This document shows, in pieces, positions 8,280 through 17,393 of a stretch of DNA of 64,000 nucleotides. The notes beneath the pieces are model-generated. The model was not told the origin of the DNA, searched no databases, and was given only the letters and a program-made list of their open reading frames with translations. Made by a program: the position numbers and the translations under genes. Position 1 is the first letter of the stretch. Each line of letters opens with the position of its first letter. Origin of the DNA: Megasphaera coli (GTDB lineage: Bacteria > Bacillota > Negativicutes > Veillonellales > Megasphaeraceae). The stretch spans positions 1,293,322 to 1,357,321 of the forward strand of contig NZ_FMIY01000002.1 of the NCBI RefSeq assembly GCF_900095855.1. The letters run 5' to 3'.

Positions 8280-11200
8280 TTAACTTTTCCTCCACTTCCT
8301 TCAATGAAAGGATAACATCATACGTGGTCTTAAATGCATAGGTCTTCCTCAGTCCGGACTGCTGTACCAGATATGCCGCTCCAAAGAGATCTCTAAGATG
8401 CGCATCAATTGGGCTATGATTCCAATTATCTGTTATTGTTATTTTCGCCGCAATTAAATCCGGACTTATTTTATATATTGTTACGATTGAGGTAGCCGAC
8501 CCTAATCCAAGCGCAAGATCTCTTCCATACGAATAAAAGCTGTTTGACGTCATAAACGTAGGCATTTTCACACCCTTATTTCCTACATTCCTTATAGTCT
8601 GACTAACAAGAAAGATGCTTAAAGGTACATTTTCCCGCAATACCCTGTTGACATTAGATTCCTTCCCGAATTCAAATATGGGATAGCCATTTTTTGTATG
8701 TTCGACATTCGTAATGCCATACTTTTTGTAATCAAGCTGCATCACACCGTCTTTCTCGTAATGATCCAAAAACACATTAAGCAAATCTCTGGCTAATGGC
8801 ATATCGTATTTTTTAGAAAGCTCAGCACGCGCTTCTAACAGTTCAAGGGCAGCCTTGTTTCTTTTGGCGGAATCGTATATTTTTACATTCTTTTGTTTAT
8901 CAAATTCATCATTATATTCGTTTACCATACTTTCATACGCTTCTTTCCGCATCTTTTTAGCATGGTCATCCAAATTCAAGCCGCTAACCGTAGCCTCTAT
9001 CCCTTCACCACCATAAATGGGATGCAGTTCAATTGGCGCGGAAGGCCGTTCTTCTTCATCCAGGAGTCGGCATTTCTCCAATACGGCATCCCGCTCTTCC
9101 TCCGTTTTACATGCATAATATTCTGCATTAAGTGCAAAAAATTCTTCATGCGTTAAATAGTTCCATTTCGTGCCGCTCAATGCCGCGGCACTTCCTATAC
9201 TGCGGGTTTCCCCGATAAGCACATTTGTCGCGCCGCCGATGAGGAAAGCAGTCCACTGCCGCACGGCCGGGTCTTTTATACTACGCAATTCTTTTTGCAC
9301 CAATTCATTTACTCCGGCGCCGAAGCTTCCCGCCTTAAAGGAGCCGCCGCCGATTTTGCTCATAACTCCCCCGACAAGGGCATGGAGCATGACTTTATTG
9401 GCCCCGCCATCCTGCCATGCCTTCCACTCTTCATAGCTTTTGGCATGGCGCTGCCGATAGGCTGCATAGTCGCCAATGGCTTTAAATGTTATTTCACCGA
9501 ATTCTTTAGCTAACAACTGCCTCTCTTCGAGCTTCTTCTTGTCGAAGATTTTCCCCAGCTGATTCAGAGCGTTGGCCGTATCCCTGTTTATCCCGGTAAG
9601 GTCAACGTCTTCCTTAGTCGTTGTAATCGTTCCCCATGCGATGGCGGATTTCGTCGCGGTATGTACGTCCTTCTGTACACCAGGCAAGACATCCGGCGTA
9701 AGGCCCGTCTTGTTGTAGTTTGCATCCCGTTCTTCTTTACCGGCGTACTTGTTATACGCTATGCCCTTGTTGTCCAGCTTGTACGACGCGCTGTTTTGTA
9801 TATCCTCCATGACAAGATGCCCCGTAGTCAGGCTGTTCTTTTCCGCACTTGCCGTGCTGCCGATAACGGCCCCTTTAAGCTGCGTCGTATCGCCCACGTT
9901 TACGGCAAAGCCGCCGTCTCCCGCATAGATGCCGGCCTGTTCGGTCACTCCTATGTAGTCGCTTTCTATCTTCCCCTTGTTAATAGCGGCAGCGGCACCC
10001 GCTCTTCCCGGTGTATAGGGTGCCGCATACTTGCTCAGGTGACTGTATTTGAGCCATTCCGGCGCCTTTTGTCCCGCTGCGAAGGCATACGATATTCCGC
10101 CCCCTATAGACGAGCTGTTGCCCCGGTAGGTATCTCTATCCTGCAGGCTCTCTACCGTAAGGTTCCGTCCTGCCCGTACCTCCGCCCTATTGCCCCCTAT
10201 CTGCGAGCCGATGAGGACCGTATCGGTTCCGGATGTTGTTTTCAGCGTACCGGCTGCAAGAACCGTGGTGCCCGTATAGGTCCGTTGTTCAGTTACGCCC
10301 GTTTCCTTTGCTTTCGAAAACGACGCGTCCGCGCCCGTCACCGTCCCGCCTGTAAAGGTCACACCGACAGACGCCCCCTTGCTCGTATAGTCCGTCGTTT
10401 CACGGCGCACGTTCTCGCCGGCATCCAAGCGGATGTCGCGTGACGCATGCAAGGTGACGTCTTTCCCCCGTAGGCTTTCGCCGGTGGCGTGAATGGTTCC
10501 TTTTGCCTCTGCCGCGCTGTCTGCAGCAATATGGATATGTGCACCACTAATAGTCCCGCCGACGTAGGTCTTTCTCTCTTCCCCGTAGGCCTGCTTATAT
10601 GACGACGAGCCGAGGCCCACATGAATGCCCGGCCTTCCCGTACCGTTCCTGCCGATGTCCTTGACGGTCTTACGCAGGTCCTTGATCCCTTCGCCCAGTT
10701 CCAGCAGCTTCAAGGTCCCGTTGTCCCTTGATGTTGCCGTTCTGTACGTACTGCGCGCACCTTCCGCGGCACTCACGACGGGACTGCTCACGCTCACCGT
10801 AAGCCCCGACCGCGATTCTTCGTGTGTCCGCTTCTCGTCGGCGATGTCCTGCACGCCGTCGAGGGTAATGTCTTGTGCCGTAAGGGAAACACCCGTCTTG
10901 CCGCTGACATCGGTTCCGGTCAACCGAGCCGTATCGCCGGCATGCAAAGAAACGGCGCCGTCTGCAGAAATAATCGCCGTGCCCGCGTGCGTCGTAAATT
11001 CGCCGTCATACGTGTCCCTTGTCTTCTTCGTGCCGATGAAAAGTCCCAATCCCGCACCCATGATGCCCGATTCCTTTACATGGTGATACGTATCTTCCCT
11101 ATCGTACCGGGCCGCTGCACCGGTCGTGAGGCGGCGGCCTGCGTCTATGGCTGCCCCGTCTTTGCCGGCAACTGTCGCCGCCGTCATGGCGATGTCCCGT

Positions 11201-12201
11201 TCTCCCTGAAGGGTTACGGTCTTTCCCGCCACGACCGTACCCAACACGCGTTCATGGTCGTCATGGGTCCTGGTCGTTGTCGCAGACGAGGACATAAGGC
11301 CGTGTTCCTTGTGCGTCAGGCCGTAATCGTCGACGGAGCGTTCTTTTCCTGCCGTAAGGCCTATATCCCGTCCTGCCGACAGGGTAACCGCCCCGTCTTT
11401 GCTGTACACCGCCGCCGCACGGGCCTTTATATCCCGGCCCGCTTCCACCGTAACCCCGCCCTTGCCGGCAAGCGTTGTGCCCAGCTCACTTTGCCGCTTC
11501 ATACGCAGGTAGTTGTCGCCGTCCGCGGTCATGTCCTTCTGCATGGAAAGCGTCTTCGCCGCAAGGGTTACGTCCTGCCCGGCATTCAGGACAACGGCTC
11601 CCTTCTCGCCAAGGGCCTGTAAGGCGGCACCTGCCAGCCGTATATCCTTTCCGGCACTTACGATGAGGACGCCGTCCGGTCCCGTAACGGCAATACCTGC
11701 CGTACGGGTTGCCGTGTCTTCATTGGCCAGGTGCGCTACGCCGGTGTCCATGGTGACGTTGCGACCCGCCGTTAGGGTTACCTTGCCGTTGCCCGTAATA
11801 CGCCCGTCCTGCCGAATGTCTTCGCTGCTGTGAAGGGCGATATCACTCCCGGCCAGATTCCCCGTATTGGTTATCTTTCCGGCCCGAACGGACAGGCTGT
11901 CTCCCTGTATCAAGCCTGCATTCTTTACAGCCTCTTTCGTGTCGATGACCAGTTTCCCGGCGCTGATAAGGCTCCCGTCGGGCAGAAGCCGGATGACCGT
12001 ATTCGGCTGCAGGTATACGCGCGGATACAGGACGGTCCGTGTTTTCCCGTCTACAGTAACCGTTTTCGTCTCCAGCCACACCATATCCGCCGTAAGGGCC
12101 GCCGCCCGCTCTTTCGACAAGGACACGCCGGGGGATAGGCCCACGTCCTCGGCATAGGCGATTCCTGCCTGCATCAAGGCCCTTGTACATGGCCTCATCA
12201 T
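8269..12201 (-). CDS. TpsA/CdiA-like exoprotein, C-terminal part with pre-toxin and toxin (after a frameshift)
   Basis: This frame continues the haemagglutinin-type exoprotein after a one-base shift at 12180-12182; about 1,300 residues are in frame. Order: beta-helical repeats with DITLDG, AGRDI and LTAGK motifs (N-terminal 700), an EQAGIYAGDGG block as in E. coli CdiA (about 740-780), a pre-toxin region with GGANKVMLHALVGGVMSK and GTKWNYLTHEE (about 900-1030), and a variable C-terminal domain of about 230 residues. The last part (SFYSYGRDLALGLGSATS, TDNWNHSPIDAHLRDLFGAA) should be the toxin, of a type I do not recognise. The start codon at 12201 is only the first ATG in this frame, not a real start. 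The overlap with paralog 1 suggests toxin-immunity coupling. Whether any full-length protein is made is doubtful. Confidence 0.75.
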   Translation of the reverse strand: MMRPCTRALMQAGIAYAEDVGLSPGVSLSKERAAALTADMVWLETKTVTVDGKTRTVLYPRVYLQPNTVIRLLPDGSLISAGKLVIDTKEAVKNAGLIQGDSLSVRAGKITNTGNLAGSDIALHSSEDIRQDGRITGNGKVTLTAGRNVTMDTGVAHLANEDTATRTAGIAVTGPDGVLIVSAGKDIRLAGAALQALGEKGAVVLNAGQDVTLAAKTLSMQKDMTADGDNYLRMKRQSELGTTLAGKGGVTVEAGRDIKARAAAVYSKDGAVTLSAGRDIGLTAGKERSVDDYGLTHKEHGLMSSSATTTRTHDDHERVLGTVVAGKTVTLQGERDIAMTAATVAGKDGAAIDAGRRLTTGAAARYDREDTYHHVKESGIMGAGLGLFIGTKKTRDTYDGEFTTHAGTAIISADGAVSLHAGDTARLTGTDVSGKTGVSLTAQDITLDGVQDIADEKRTHEESRSGLTVSVSSPVVSAAEGARSTYRTATSRDNGTLKLLELGEGIKDLRKTVKDIGRNGTGRPGIHVGLGSSSYKQAYGEERKTYVGGTISGAHIHIAADSAAEAKGTIHATGESLRGKDVTLHASRDIRLDAGENVRRETTDYTSKGASVGVTFTGGTVTGADASFSKAKETGVTEQRTYTGTTVLAAGTLKTTSGTDTVLIGSQIGGNRAEVRAGRNLTVESLQDRDTYRGNSSSIGGGISYAFAAGQKAPEWLKYSHLSKYAAPYTPGRAGAAAAINKGKIESDYIGVTEQAGIYAGDGGFAVNVGDTTQLKGAVIGSTASAEKNSLTTGHLVMEDIQNSASYKLDNKGIAYNKYAGKEERDANYNKTGLTPDVLPGVQKDVHTATKSAIAWGTITTTKEDVDLTGINRDTANALNQLGKIFDKKKLEERQLLAKEFGEITFKAIGDYAAYRQRHAKSYEEWKAWQDGGANKVMLHALVGGVMSKIGGGSFKAGSFGAGVNELVQKELRSIKDPAVRQWTAFLIGGATNVLIGETRSIGSAAALSGTKWNYLTHEEFFALNAEYYACKTEEERDAVLEKCRLLDEEERPSAPIELHPIYGGEGIEATVSGLNLDDHAKKMRKEAYESMVNEYNDEFDKQKNVKIYDSAKRNKAALELLEARAELSKKYDMPLARDLLNVFLDHYEKDGVMQLDYKKYGITNVEHTKNGYPIFEFGKESNVNRVLRENVPLSIFLVSQTIRNVGNKGVKMPTFMTSNSFYSYGRDLALGLGSATSIVTIYKISPDLIAAKITITDNWNHSPIDAHLRDLFGAAYLVQQSGLRKTYAFKTTYDVILSLKEVEEKLNEY

Positions 12202-14611
12202 CCGTATAGCCGTCCAGGTATCTTTTTCCCGTCCGGTTTAAGATCTGGTCGCGTATAAGCCCCTGTTCATAAAAGCCGTCACCCAGCCGCTTCGGCAGCT
12301 TATCCAGGTCCCAACGCATCTGCCCGTACATATAATCCGACGAGAGAAACCGCTGCCCGTTCGTAAAGGCCGGATCCGTTTCGATGACATATGCGGCCGT
12401 ACTCTCCGGATGAACGGTATATATGGCGGGAACGGGCACTTCCGCCCCCGCTTCCAGGGGTACATGGTCTTTATAGGCGGCGACACCGAGAGCTTCCGGG
12501 GAGGAATAGGAAATATCCGGCGTCAGGAAGACTTCCGCCTTATACCCTCTGCGCCGTGATTTATGCGGCCACCGCCGCTTATACGTATAGCTTGCCTGCG
12601 CCGTACCGACCGTAACCGTTTGCCTGTACTTCTCCGCCGCCCTGTTGTCTACGGCTCCCGTTACATGCAGGGTCTTGCCGGAGATCATACGGCTGTTGTC
12701 GTTTATAAGGCTTCCCTCAATCGCCATGTCGTCACCGCTGCGAATGAGGCCGCCGTTCGTCGTTTGTACGACCTTTTCCGACGACTGTGATTCGGTGCGC
12801 ATAACGGTGTAGTCGTGGATCGGGGCATCGGCCGTCTCTCCCAGTGCCGCGTTATGCCGCACGGCTTCCGTATTATGAGCCGTAATCTTTGCCTGCAGTT
12901 CTTCCAATATTGCCGCAAACTTCGTATCCCAGGCCGTCTGCGGCGCCCCTTCTTCCGCCGGGCGGGCGCTTTCCATCGGCGTTACGCCCAGGGTGGTAAA
13001 GATAGGGTCATTCCATTCGTAGTTGGCTATCTTTTTCCCGACTTCTTCTTCCGGGACAGGCTGTGCGCCGGCCGCTATCTCTTCCGCCGTCGGCTGCGTA
13101 ATTCTGTCATAGGCCGGCGCGTACTGTTCCATGGCACTGCCGTGATGATGCGCGCCGTAGCCGCTGCCCAAGCTCGAAAACTCGTCTTTGGCGAATATCC
13201 GTCCCCGCTCGGGGTGGTCGTATTGGTCGATACGAATTGTATCGGGATTGGTTGTCCACGCCCCGCCTATGCGTTTTGCCGAAAAGGCGCCGTTTGTATT
13301 CTCCACGGCCGGTGCCGCAAGTGTCATGGCGCCGAGGCTTTCTATGACGGCTCCCTTGTTGGTAATCGTATTGCCGGCACGAAGATGCATGGCCCTGCCG
13401 CTGTACAGCATGGCTCCGGCGGCATTTACCACCTTGTCGGCGGCGTTGACGGTCAGCGTCTTTCGCGCGGCCATGACGGGAGACGGCATTTCGTTCATGC
13501 GCGCCGTTACGGCTTTTACGGCCTGCAGCTTTGCATCATAGGCTCGGGACGCCGTTTCGATACGTTCATTATACGCCGCCAGGTCTTCCTTCGCCGTAAA
13601 TTTCGTAACGTCCGCACCGTACGCCTCGTCCAGTTCCCGTTCCGCCTGTCCCAAGGCGGCAACCGCCCTTTCCAGTTCTTTCTCCAAGGCCTCGTCTTTG
13701 CGGTTTGTAACGACTGTTCCCTGCAGCGCAATGTCCCCGCCGTACAGTTTTCCCGTGCCGCGGTTTACGATAGTTGCCGCCTGAATGCTTACCTTCTTGT
13801 CCGCCGCAATGAGGCCCTCATTATCCGCCGCACCGGCTTTGATCGTGACGTTCTCCCCGCTTATGCGGCCGTCCTTGCGCGCATGCAGGCTCCCGTCCGC
13901 TTCCAGCACGATATCCCCGGCGGCTATAAGTGTTCCGGCCGTACGTACGCCCAGCCCCTTCTCCGTGCCGATGAGATAAATTCGGTTCACATACATGCCG
14001 CCGATGGCCGCCACGTCAAGGGCCACCTCCGGCTTACCGTCTTTGCCTCTCGTAACCGTCAAGGCGCCCGTGTCATAGTCTATGTCGTTGGCTCCCGTAA
14101 CGATGCCTGCCTCCTTTGCCCAGATGCCCGCGTTGATTTCGGCCGCACGTGTCAGGACGGTCAGGCTGTCCGCCCCTCTTGCGTCCAATCCCTTGCCGTC
14201 TACGCGCACCGTCCCCTGCGCCACCTGCAGTGTCCTCAGGCTCCCGTCACTGCCGTACTGCGGCCTTCCCGTCGTCAAGACGGCGCGACTCGTATTGATG
14301 AATCCGCCGCCGTTTACACGGATGCCGTCGGGATTGGCCACAACGACAGAAGCCGCCCTGCCGGCCACTTCCATAAATCCGTTGAGGGCCGTAGGGCGGC
14401 CGGAGGTCACTTCGTTTACGATGACCTTGGCGGTGCCGCGATTCATATGGGGGTTACCTTGCACGTACCCGGCAAGCTGCGTTTGCGTCGGCGTGTACGA
14501 GTTGTTGAGGACGGCGCCTCGTTCGGGGACGTTGAAGTCCGCGTACCGGTTGCGCGACACGCCGCCTGCCGTAGGCGCCGTAATCTGCCGTCCCAACCTC
14601 TGCCGTCTCAT
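11843..14611 (-). CDS. TpsA/CdiA-like exoprotein, N-terminal part (frameshifted, no signal peptide)
   Basis: This encodes the TPS secretion domain (GGVSRNRYADFNV, LNNSYTPTQTQLAGYVQGNP, GFMEVAGRAASVVVANPDGI, GFINTSRAVLTTG; residues about 16-125) and the first beta-helical repeats with haemagglutinin motifs. It runs up to YTDDEAMYKGL near residue 808, where the frame is lost at GGG (12180-12182). The last 110 residues of this frame are out-of-frame and arginine-rich. Related exoproteins begin with a long Sec signal, but here the TPS domain starts about 15 residues from the ATG and an in-frame stop lies at 14642-14644, so no signal can be encoded upstream. AGGAGG lies nine bases before the ATG. 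Joined across the shift, the protein would have about 2,110 residues. Confidence 0.75.
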   Translation of the reverse strand: MRRQRLGRQITAPTAGGVSRNRYADFNVPERGAVLNNSYTPTQTQLAGYVQGNPHMNRGTAKVIVNEVTSGRPTALNGFMEVAGRAASVVVANPDGIRVNGGGFINTSRAVLTTGRPQYGSDGSLRTLQVAQGTVRVDGKGLDARGADSLTVLTRAAEINAGIWAKEAGIVTGANDIDYDTGALTVTRGKDGKPEVALDVAAIGGMYVNRIYLIGTEKGLGVRTAGTLIAAGDIVLEADGSLHARKDGRISGENVTIKAGAADNEGLIAADKKVSIQAATIVNRGTGKLYGGDIALQGTVVTNRKDEALEKELERAVAALGQAERELDEAYGADVTKFTAKEDLAAYNERIETASRAYDAKLQAVKAVTARMNEMPSPVMAARKTLTVNAADKVVNAAGAMLYSGRAMHLRAGNTITNKGAVIESLGAMTLAAPAVENTNGAFSAKRIGGAWTTNPDTIRIDQYDHPERGRIFAKDEFSSLGSGYGAHHHGSAMEQYAPAYDRITQPTAEEIAAGAQPVPEEEVGKKIANYEWNDPIFTTLGVTPMESARPAEEGAPQTAWDTKFAAILEELQAKITAHNTEAVRHNAALGETADAPIHDYTVMRTESQSSEKVVQTTNGGLIRSGDDMAIEGSLINDNSRMISGKTLHVTGAVDNRAAEKYRQTVTVGTAQASYTYKRRWPHKSRRRGYKAEVFLTPDISYSSPEALGVAAYKDHVPLEAGAEVPVPAIYTVHPESTAAYVIETDPAFTNGQRFLSSDYMYGQMRWDLDKLPKRLGDGFYEQGLIRDQILNRTGKRYLDGYTDDEAMYKGLDAGRNRLCRGRGPIPRRVLVERAGGGPYGGYGVAGDENGYCRRENTDRPVSARIPAAEYGHPASARREPYQRRETGHRHERGCKECRLDTGRQPVRSGRKDNQYGESGRE

Positions 14612-14658
14612 TTGCCTCCGCCTCCTGTATAATTCAAAATATTACAATTTATGTATTC

Positions 14659-14664
14659 AGTATA
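14659..14664 (-). promoter_or_regulatory. Possible -10 box for the exoprotein gene
   Basis: On the minus strand TATACT lies about 48 bases before the ATG at 14611, in an AT-rich stretch; the -35 is weak. Ribosome binding site AGGAGG follows at 14621-14626. Confidence 0.35.
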
Positions 14665-14735
14665 ACACAAATTTATTTCATTTGGCATATATCCGTTAAA
14701 TTTAGAATACACCGCATCAGCCGCTACGATCTTGC

Positions 14736-14786
14736 AAAAAGAGGATGCAACATTTCGGCTAAGCGCTCCAAAGTGCTGCATCCTCT
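14736..14786 (-). terminator. Terminator of the molybdate operon
   Basis: AGAGGATGCA (14740-14749 on the plus strand) pairs with TGCATCCTCT (14777-14786). On the minus strand the hairpin is followed by a T run. It closes the long operon that ends with modC. Confidence 0.8.
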
Positions 14787-14798
14787 CAAAGTTATCCT

Positions 14799-15842
14799 TT
14801 ACCTATACAAAAGCAGTATATCCTCAGATGCCACGCCCAGTCGTTCCGGCAAGGCCGCCGGCCGCCGGTCTTTGGCGAAACGCCACCAAATATGCTGCGT
14901 GCCTTCCTGCTGGTCGGCATAGCGGAATTTCAAAACCCACTCAAAGGGCTGCTCTATCTCTTCGACTATGCGCAAATTGAAGGCGTTGCGCTCTTCGTCG
15001 ATCTTAAACGCGTGAGCGCGCACGCCTACGGCACAAAGGTCGTCACCGACCGCTTCCTCCGTCGTAAAGGTCACGCCCCAGCCGGGAACGTTCACCTCAT
15101 GCTCGCCCGCTTTCGCGGCGGCAATAATGTTCTTGCAACCCGTCAAGGCGGCTGCCGCCTTTGTCCGCGGCGCTGCAAAAACATCTTTTGTCCTGCCGAA
15201 CACTTCCAGCCGTCCCGCCGAGAGAATCGCCAGGGAATCACAAAGCTGGTAGGCTTCATCGCGGCTGTGCGTGACGAGGACGACGTCCTTTCGGAAACGT
15301 GCCAACGTCTCGCTGAGTTCAATCATCACCTTTTCCTTCAAATAGCTGTCCAGCGCACTGAAAGGCTCATCAAGGAGCAAAACGTCCGGCTCGTTCACGA
15401 GAATGCGCGCCAAGGCGACGCGCTGTTGCTGTCCGCCCGAAAGCTGTCCCGGTTTCTGCCGTTCCAACCCGGTCAGACGCAGACGTTTTACCATGGAGTC
15501 GACGATTTTCCTCTTTTCCGCCTTATTGCAGTTCTCCCGAATACTGTGGAAAATATTTTCTTCTACGGTCATATTCGGAAAGAGGGCATAATCCTGAAAC
15601 AAATAGCCTACGCGCCGCTCCTGCACAGGTACGTCTATCTTTTTTTCGCTGTCGAAGAGAACCTTACCGTCCACGCCGACAAGTCCCCTGTCCGGCGTCT
15701 CAATACCGGCAATGCATTGCAGTGTCTTGCTCTTCCCGCAGCCCGACGCACCCAAGAGCCCGACGACGCCGCCGGCGGAGGAAAAGGAGAGATCGAGGAA
15801 AAAATTTCCCAGCGTTTTTTGCACGTTCACATCTATTGCCAT
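14799..15842 (-). CDS. modC: Molybdate ABC transporter ATP-binding protein ModC
   Basis: 347 residues from ATG 15842, preferred over an in-frame upstream start because GGAGGG precedes it and it overlaps modB by only ten bases. Walker A is GASGCGKSKT (residues about 33-42), the ABC signature LSGGQQQRVALAR, Walker B VLLLDEPFSALD, and the switch His is in VTHSRDE. A C-terminal extension of about 110 residues corresponds to the TOBE/MOP-type molybdate-binding region (CAVGVRAHAFKI), but it is diverged. It powers import of molybdate, and possibly tungstate, through ModB from the binding lipoprotein ModA. Last gene of the Moco/molybdate operon. Confidence 0.88.
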   Translation of the reverse strand: MAIDVNVQKTLGNFFLDLSFSSAGGVVGLLGASGCGKSKTLQCIAGIETPDRGLVGVDGKVLFDSEKKIDVPVQERRVGYLFQDYALFPNMTVEENIFHSIRENCNKAEKRKIVDSMVKRLRLTGLERQKPGQLSGGQQQRVALARILVNEPDVLLLDEPFSALDSYLKEKVMIELSETLARFRKDVVLVTHSRDEAYQLCDSLAILSAGRLEVFGRTKDVFAAPRTKAAAALTGCKNIIAAAKAGEHEVNVPGWGVTFTTEEAVGDDLCAVGVRAHAFKIDEERNAFNLRIVEEIEQPFEWVLKFRYADQQEGTQHIWWRFAKDRRPAALPERLGVASEDILLLYR

Positions 15843-16510
15843 GCGCCGACCCTCCTCTGCCGCGCCCGTTTTTCCATCATGTTGACCGTAAGCAGGACAA
15901 CGGCACTGATGACGATGTTGATAACAACCCATATAAAGGCGCTGTATTCGTCATTGGTCCGCCACAGCTGATAGACTGTCGTCGAAATGGTCGCCGTATT
16001 GCGGGGAATGTAGCCGATGAGCATGCTCGTTGCGCCGTATTCACCGAGAGCTCTCGCAAAGGCGAGGACGACGCCGGCAATAATCCCCTGCTTGCACGCC
16101 GGCAGACGAATACGCCAAAAGATGAACCGTTCCGACAGCCCCAAGGTGCGCGCGCTCCAAGCCAGATTTTCATTGAAGCTTTCAAATGCACCCCGTGCAG
16201 TGCGGTACATGAGCGGAAAGGCGACGACCGCCGAGGCGATAACGCCGCCGTACCAGGTCATGACGAACTGTATACCCATATCCTTCAGAAATATTCCCAC
16301 AGGATGGGTAAGCCCGAAAACGAGGAGCAACAGCCAGCCGCAGACCGTCGGCGGTAAAACCATCGGTAACGTAAGAAGGACGTCCAGGACGCCCTTCAAC
16401 AACGGCGGCAGCTTCGCGATGCGGTGTGCCGCGAATATACCCAGAAAAAATACAATTATGCAGGATATGCCCGCAATACGCAGACTGTTCCATAGAGGGT
16501 ACCAATCCAT
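15833..16510 (-). CDS. modB: Molybdate ABC transporter permease ModB
   Basis: 225 residues, about five transmembrane helices, with the inner-membrane permease EAA-type loop EYGATSMLIGYIPRNTATIS. The start at 16510 (MDWYPLWNSL) has AGGAG eight bases upstream and leaves a ten-base gap after modA; a longer frame to 16549 would overlap modA by 29 bases. Forms the channel for molybdate/tungstate with ModC. Confidence 0.88.
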   Translation of the reverse strand: MDWYPLWNSLRIAGISCIIVFFLGIFAAHRIAKLPPLLKGVLDVLLTLPMVLPPTVCGWLLLLVFGLTHPVGIFLKDMGIQFVMTWYGGVIASAVVAFPLMYRTARGAFESFNENLAWSARTLGLSERFIFWRIRLPACKQGIIAGVVLAFARALGEYGATSMLIGYIPRNTATISTTVYQLWRTNDEYSAFIWVVINIVISAVVLLTVNMMEKRARQRRVGAWQ

Positions 16511-16520
16511 AAGCCCGCTC

Positions 16521-17363
16521 CTATACGCGGCTGAACCCGACGCTTTCAAATACCTTCATAGCCGCGTCGCTCTGTAAGAATGTAAGGAATTCTTTAGCCG
16601 CATCCTGATTTTTGGAGTTCTTCAAGATAGCTGCGGGATAAATAATTTGACCGCACATTTCCTTCGTAGCCTGATCAATCGGTTTTAATTTGGCACTGAA
16701 CGCATCCGTAGCATAGACAACGCCGCAATCCGCACTGCCTTCCAACACTTGTGTCGTTACTTCCTTGACGTTTGAGCCGTACGTAATGTTGCCGGCAGCG
16801 GCAATCGCCTTTTCGTCAAGATTATAGAACTTGAGGATTTTTTCCGTATACTGACCGACAGGAACGTCATTGTTGCCCATGACGAGACGAATGGAACCGT
16901 CTTTTAACTTGGTTGCCATGTCGTTAAAGCTTTCCACATGCTTCGGATTGCCTTCGGGCGCTACGAGGACAACCTTGTTTTCCAAGAGGTCAATACGCGA
17001 ATCGGATTTGATGAAATCCAATTTATCGGGATTTGCCTTTTCATCCTTCGCCGCGTCAAGCTGATTCATCTGTTTCTGTGCCGCCGAAATGAAGATATCG
17101 CATTCCGCGCCGTTTTGAATCTGTTTCTTCAGCGTTCCCGAAGAATCGAAGTTGAACGTAATTTCCACGTTCGGATGGTCTTTTTGATACTCTGCCGCCA
17201 GCTTGTTCAACGTTTCCGTCATGCTTGCAGCCGCAAATACTGTAAGATGCACTTTATCCTTCCCCCCGCTTTGTTCCGCCTGTTTCTCCTGTCCGCAGCC
17301 GACAAGACCGACGGCCATCGTCGCTGCCAGTGCCAATCCGACAAACTTTTTCCATGTTTTCAT
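16521..17363 (-). CDS. modA: Molybdate-binding lipoprotein ModA
   Basis: 280 residues. The N-terminus is a lipoprotein signal (KKFVGLALAATMAVGLVGC) whose Cys would be lipidated and anchor the protein outside the inner membrane. The mature part starts with LTVFAAASMTETL, the classic ModA opening that supplies oxyanion-binding Ser residues, and continues with ECDIFISAAQKQMNQL and VPVGQYTEKIL. Start 17363 is chosen over 17393 because AGGAGGCGG sits ten bases before it. Captures molybdate (or tungstate) for ModBC. Confidence 0.9.
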   Translation of the reverse strand: MKTWKKFVGLALAATMAVGLVGCGQEKQAEQSGGKDKVHLTVFAAASMTETLNKLAAEYQKDHPNVEITFNFDSSGTLKKQIQNGAECDIFISAAQKQMNQLDAAKDEKANPDKLDFIKSDSRIDLLENKVVLVAPEGNPKHVESFNDMATKLKDGSIRLVMGNNDVPVGQYTEKILKFYNLDEKAIAAAGNITYGSNVKEVTTQVLEGSADCGVVYATDAFSAKLKPIDQATKEMCGQIIYPAAILKNSKNQDAAKEFLTFLQSDAAMKVFESVGFSRV

Positions 17364-17393
17364 GTTTTCTCCGCCTCCTGTTAAGGGTTTCAT

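Larger units (their letters stand above)
6111..8295. repeat. Pair of direct repeats, about 570 bp (6111-6690 and 7716-8295)
   Basis: The two copies comprise paralog 3 or paralog 1, its ribosome binding site and the last codons of the exoprotein, and differ at scattered positions only. They could recombine to delete paralog 2. Confidence 0.75.

Noticed and set aside
12815-14632. A 605-codon open frame on the plus strand opposite the exoprotein gene
   Set aside because: It is antisense to clear TPS and haemagglutinin repeats; the high GC and codon bias of the real gene keep stops rare on the other strand. Its residues are Arg/Cys-rich without any domain.
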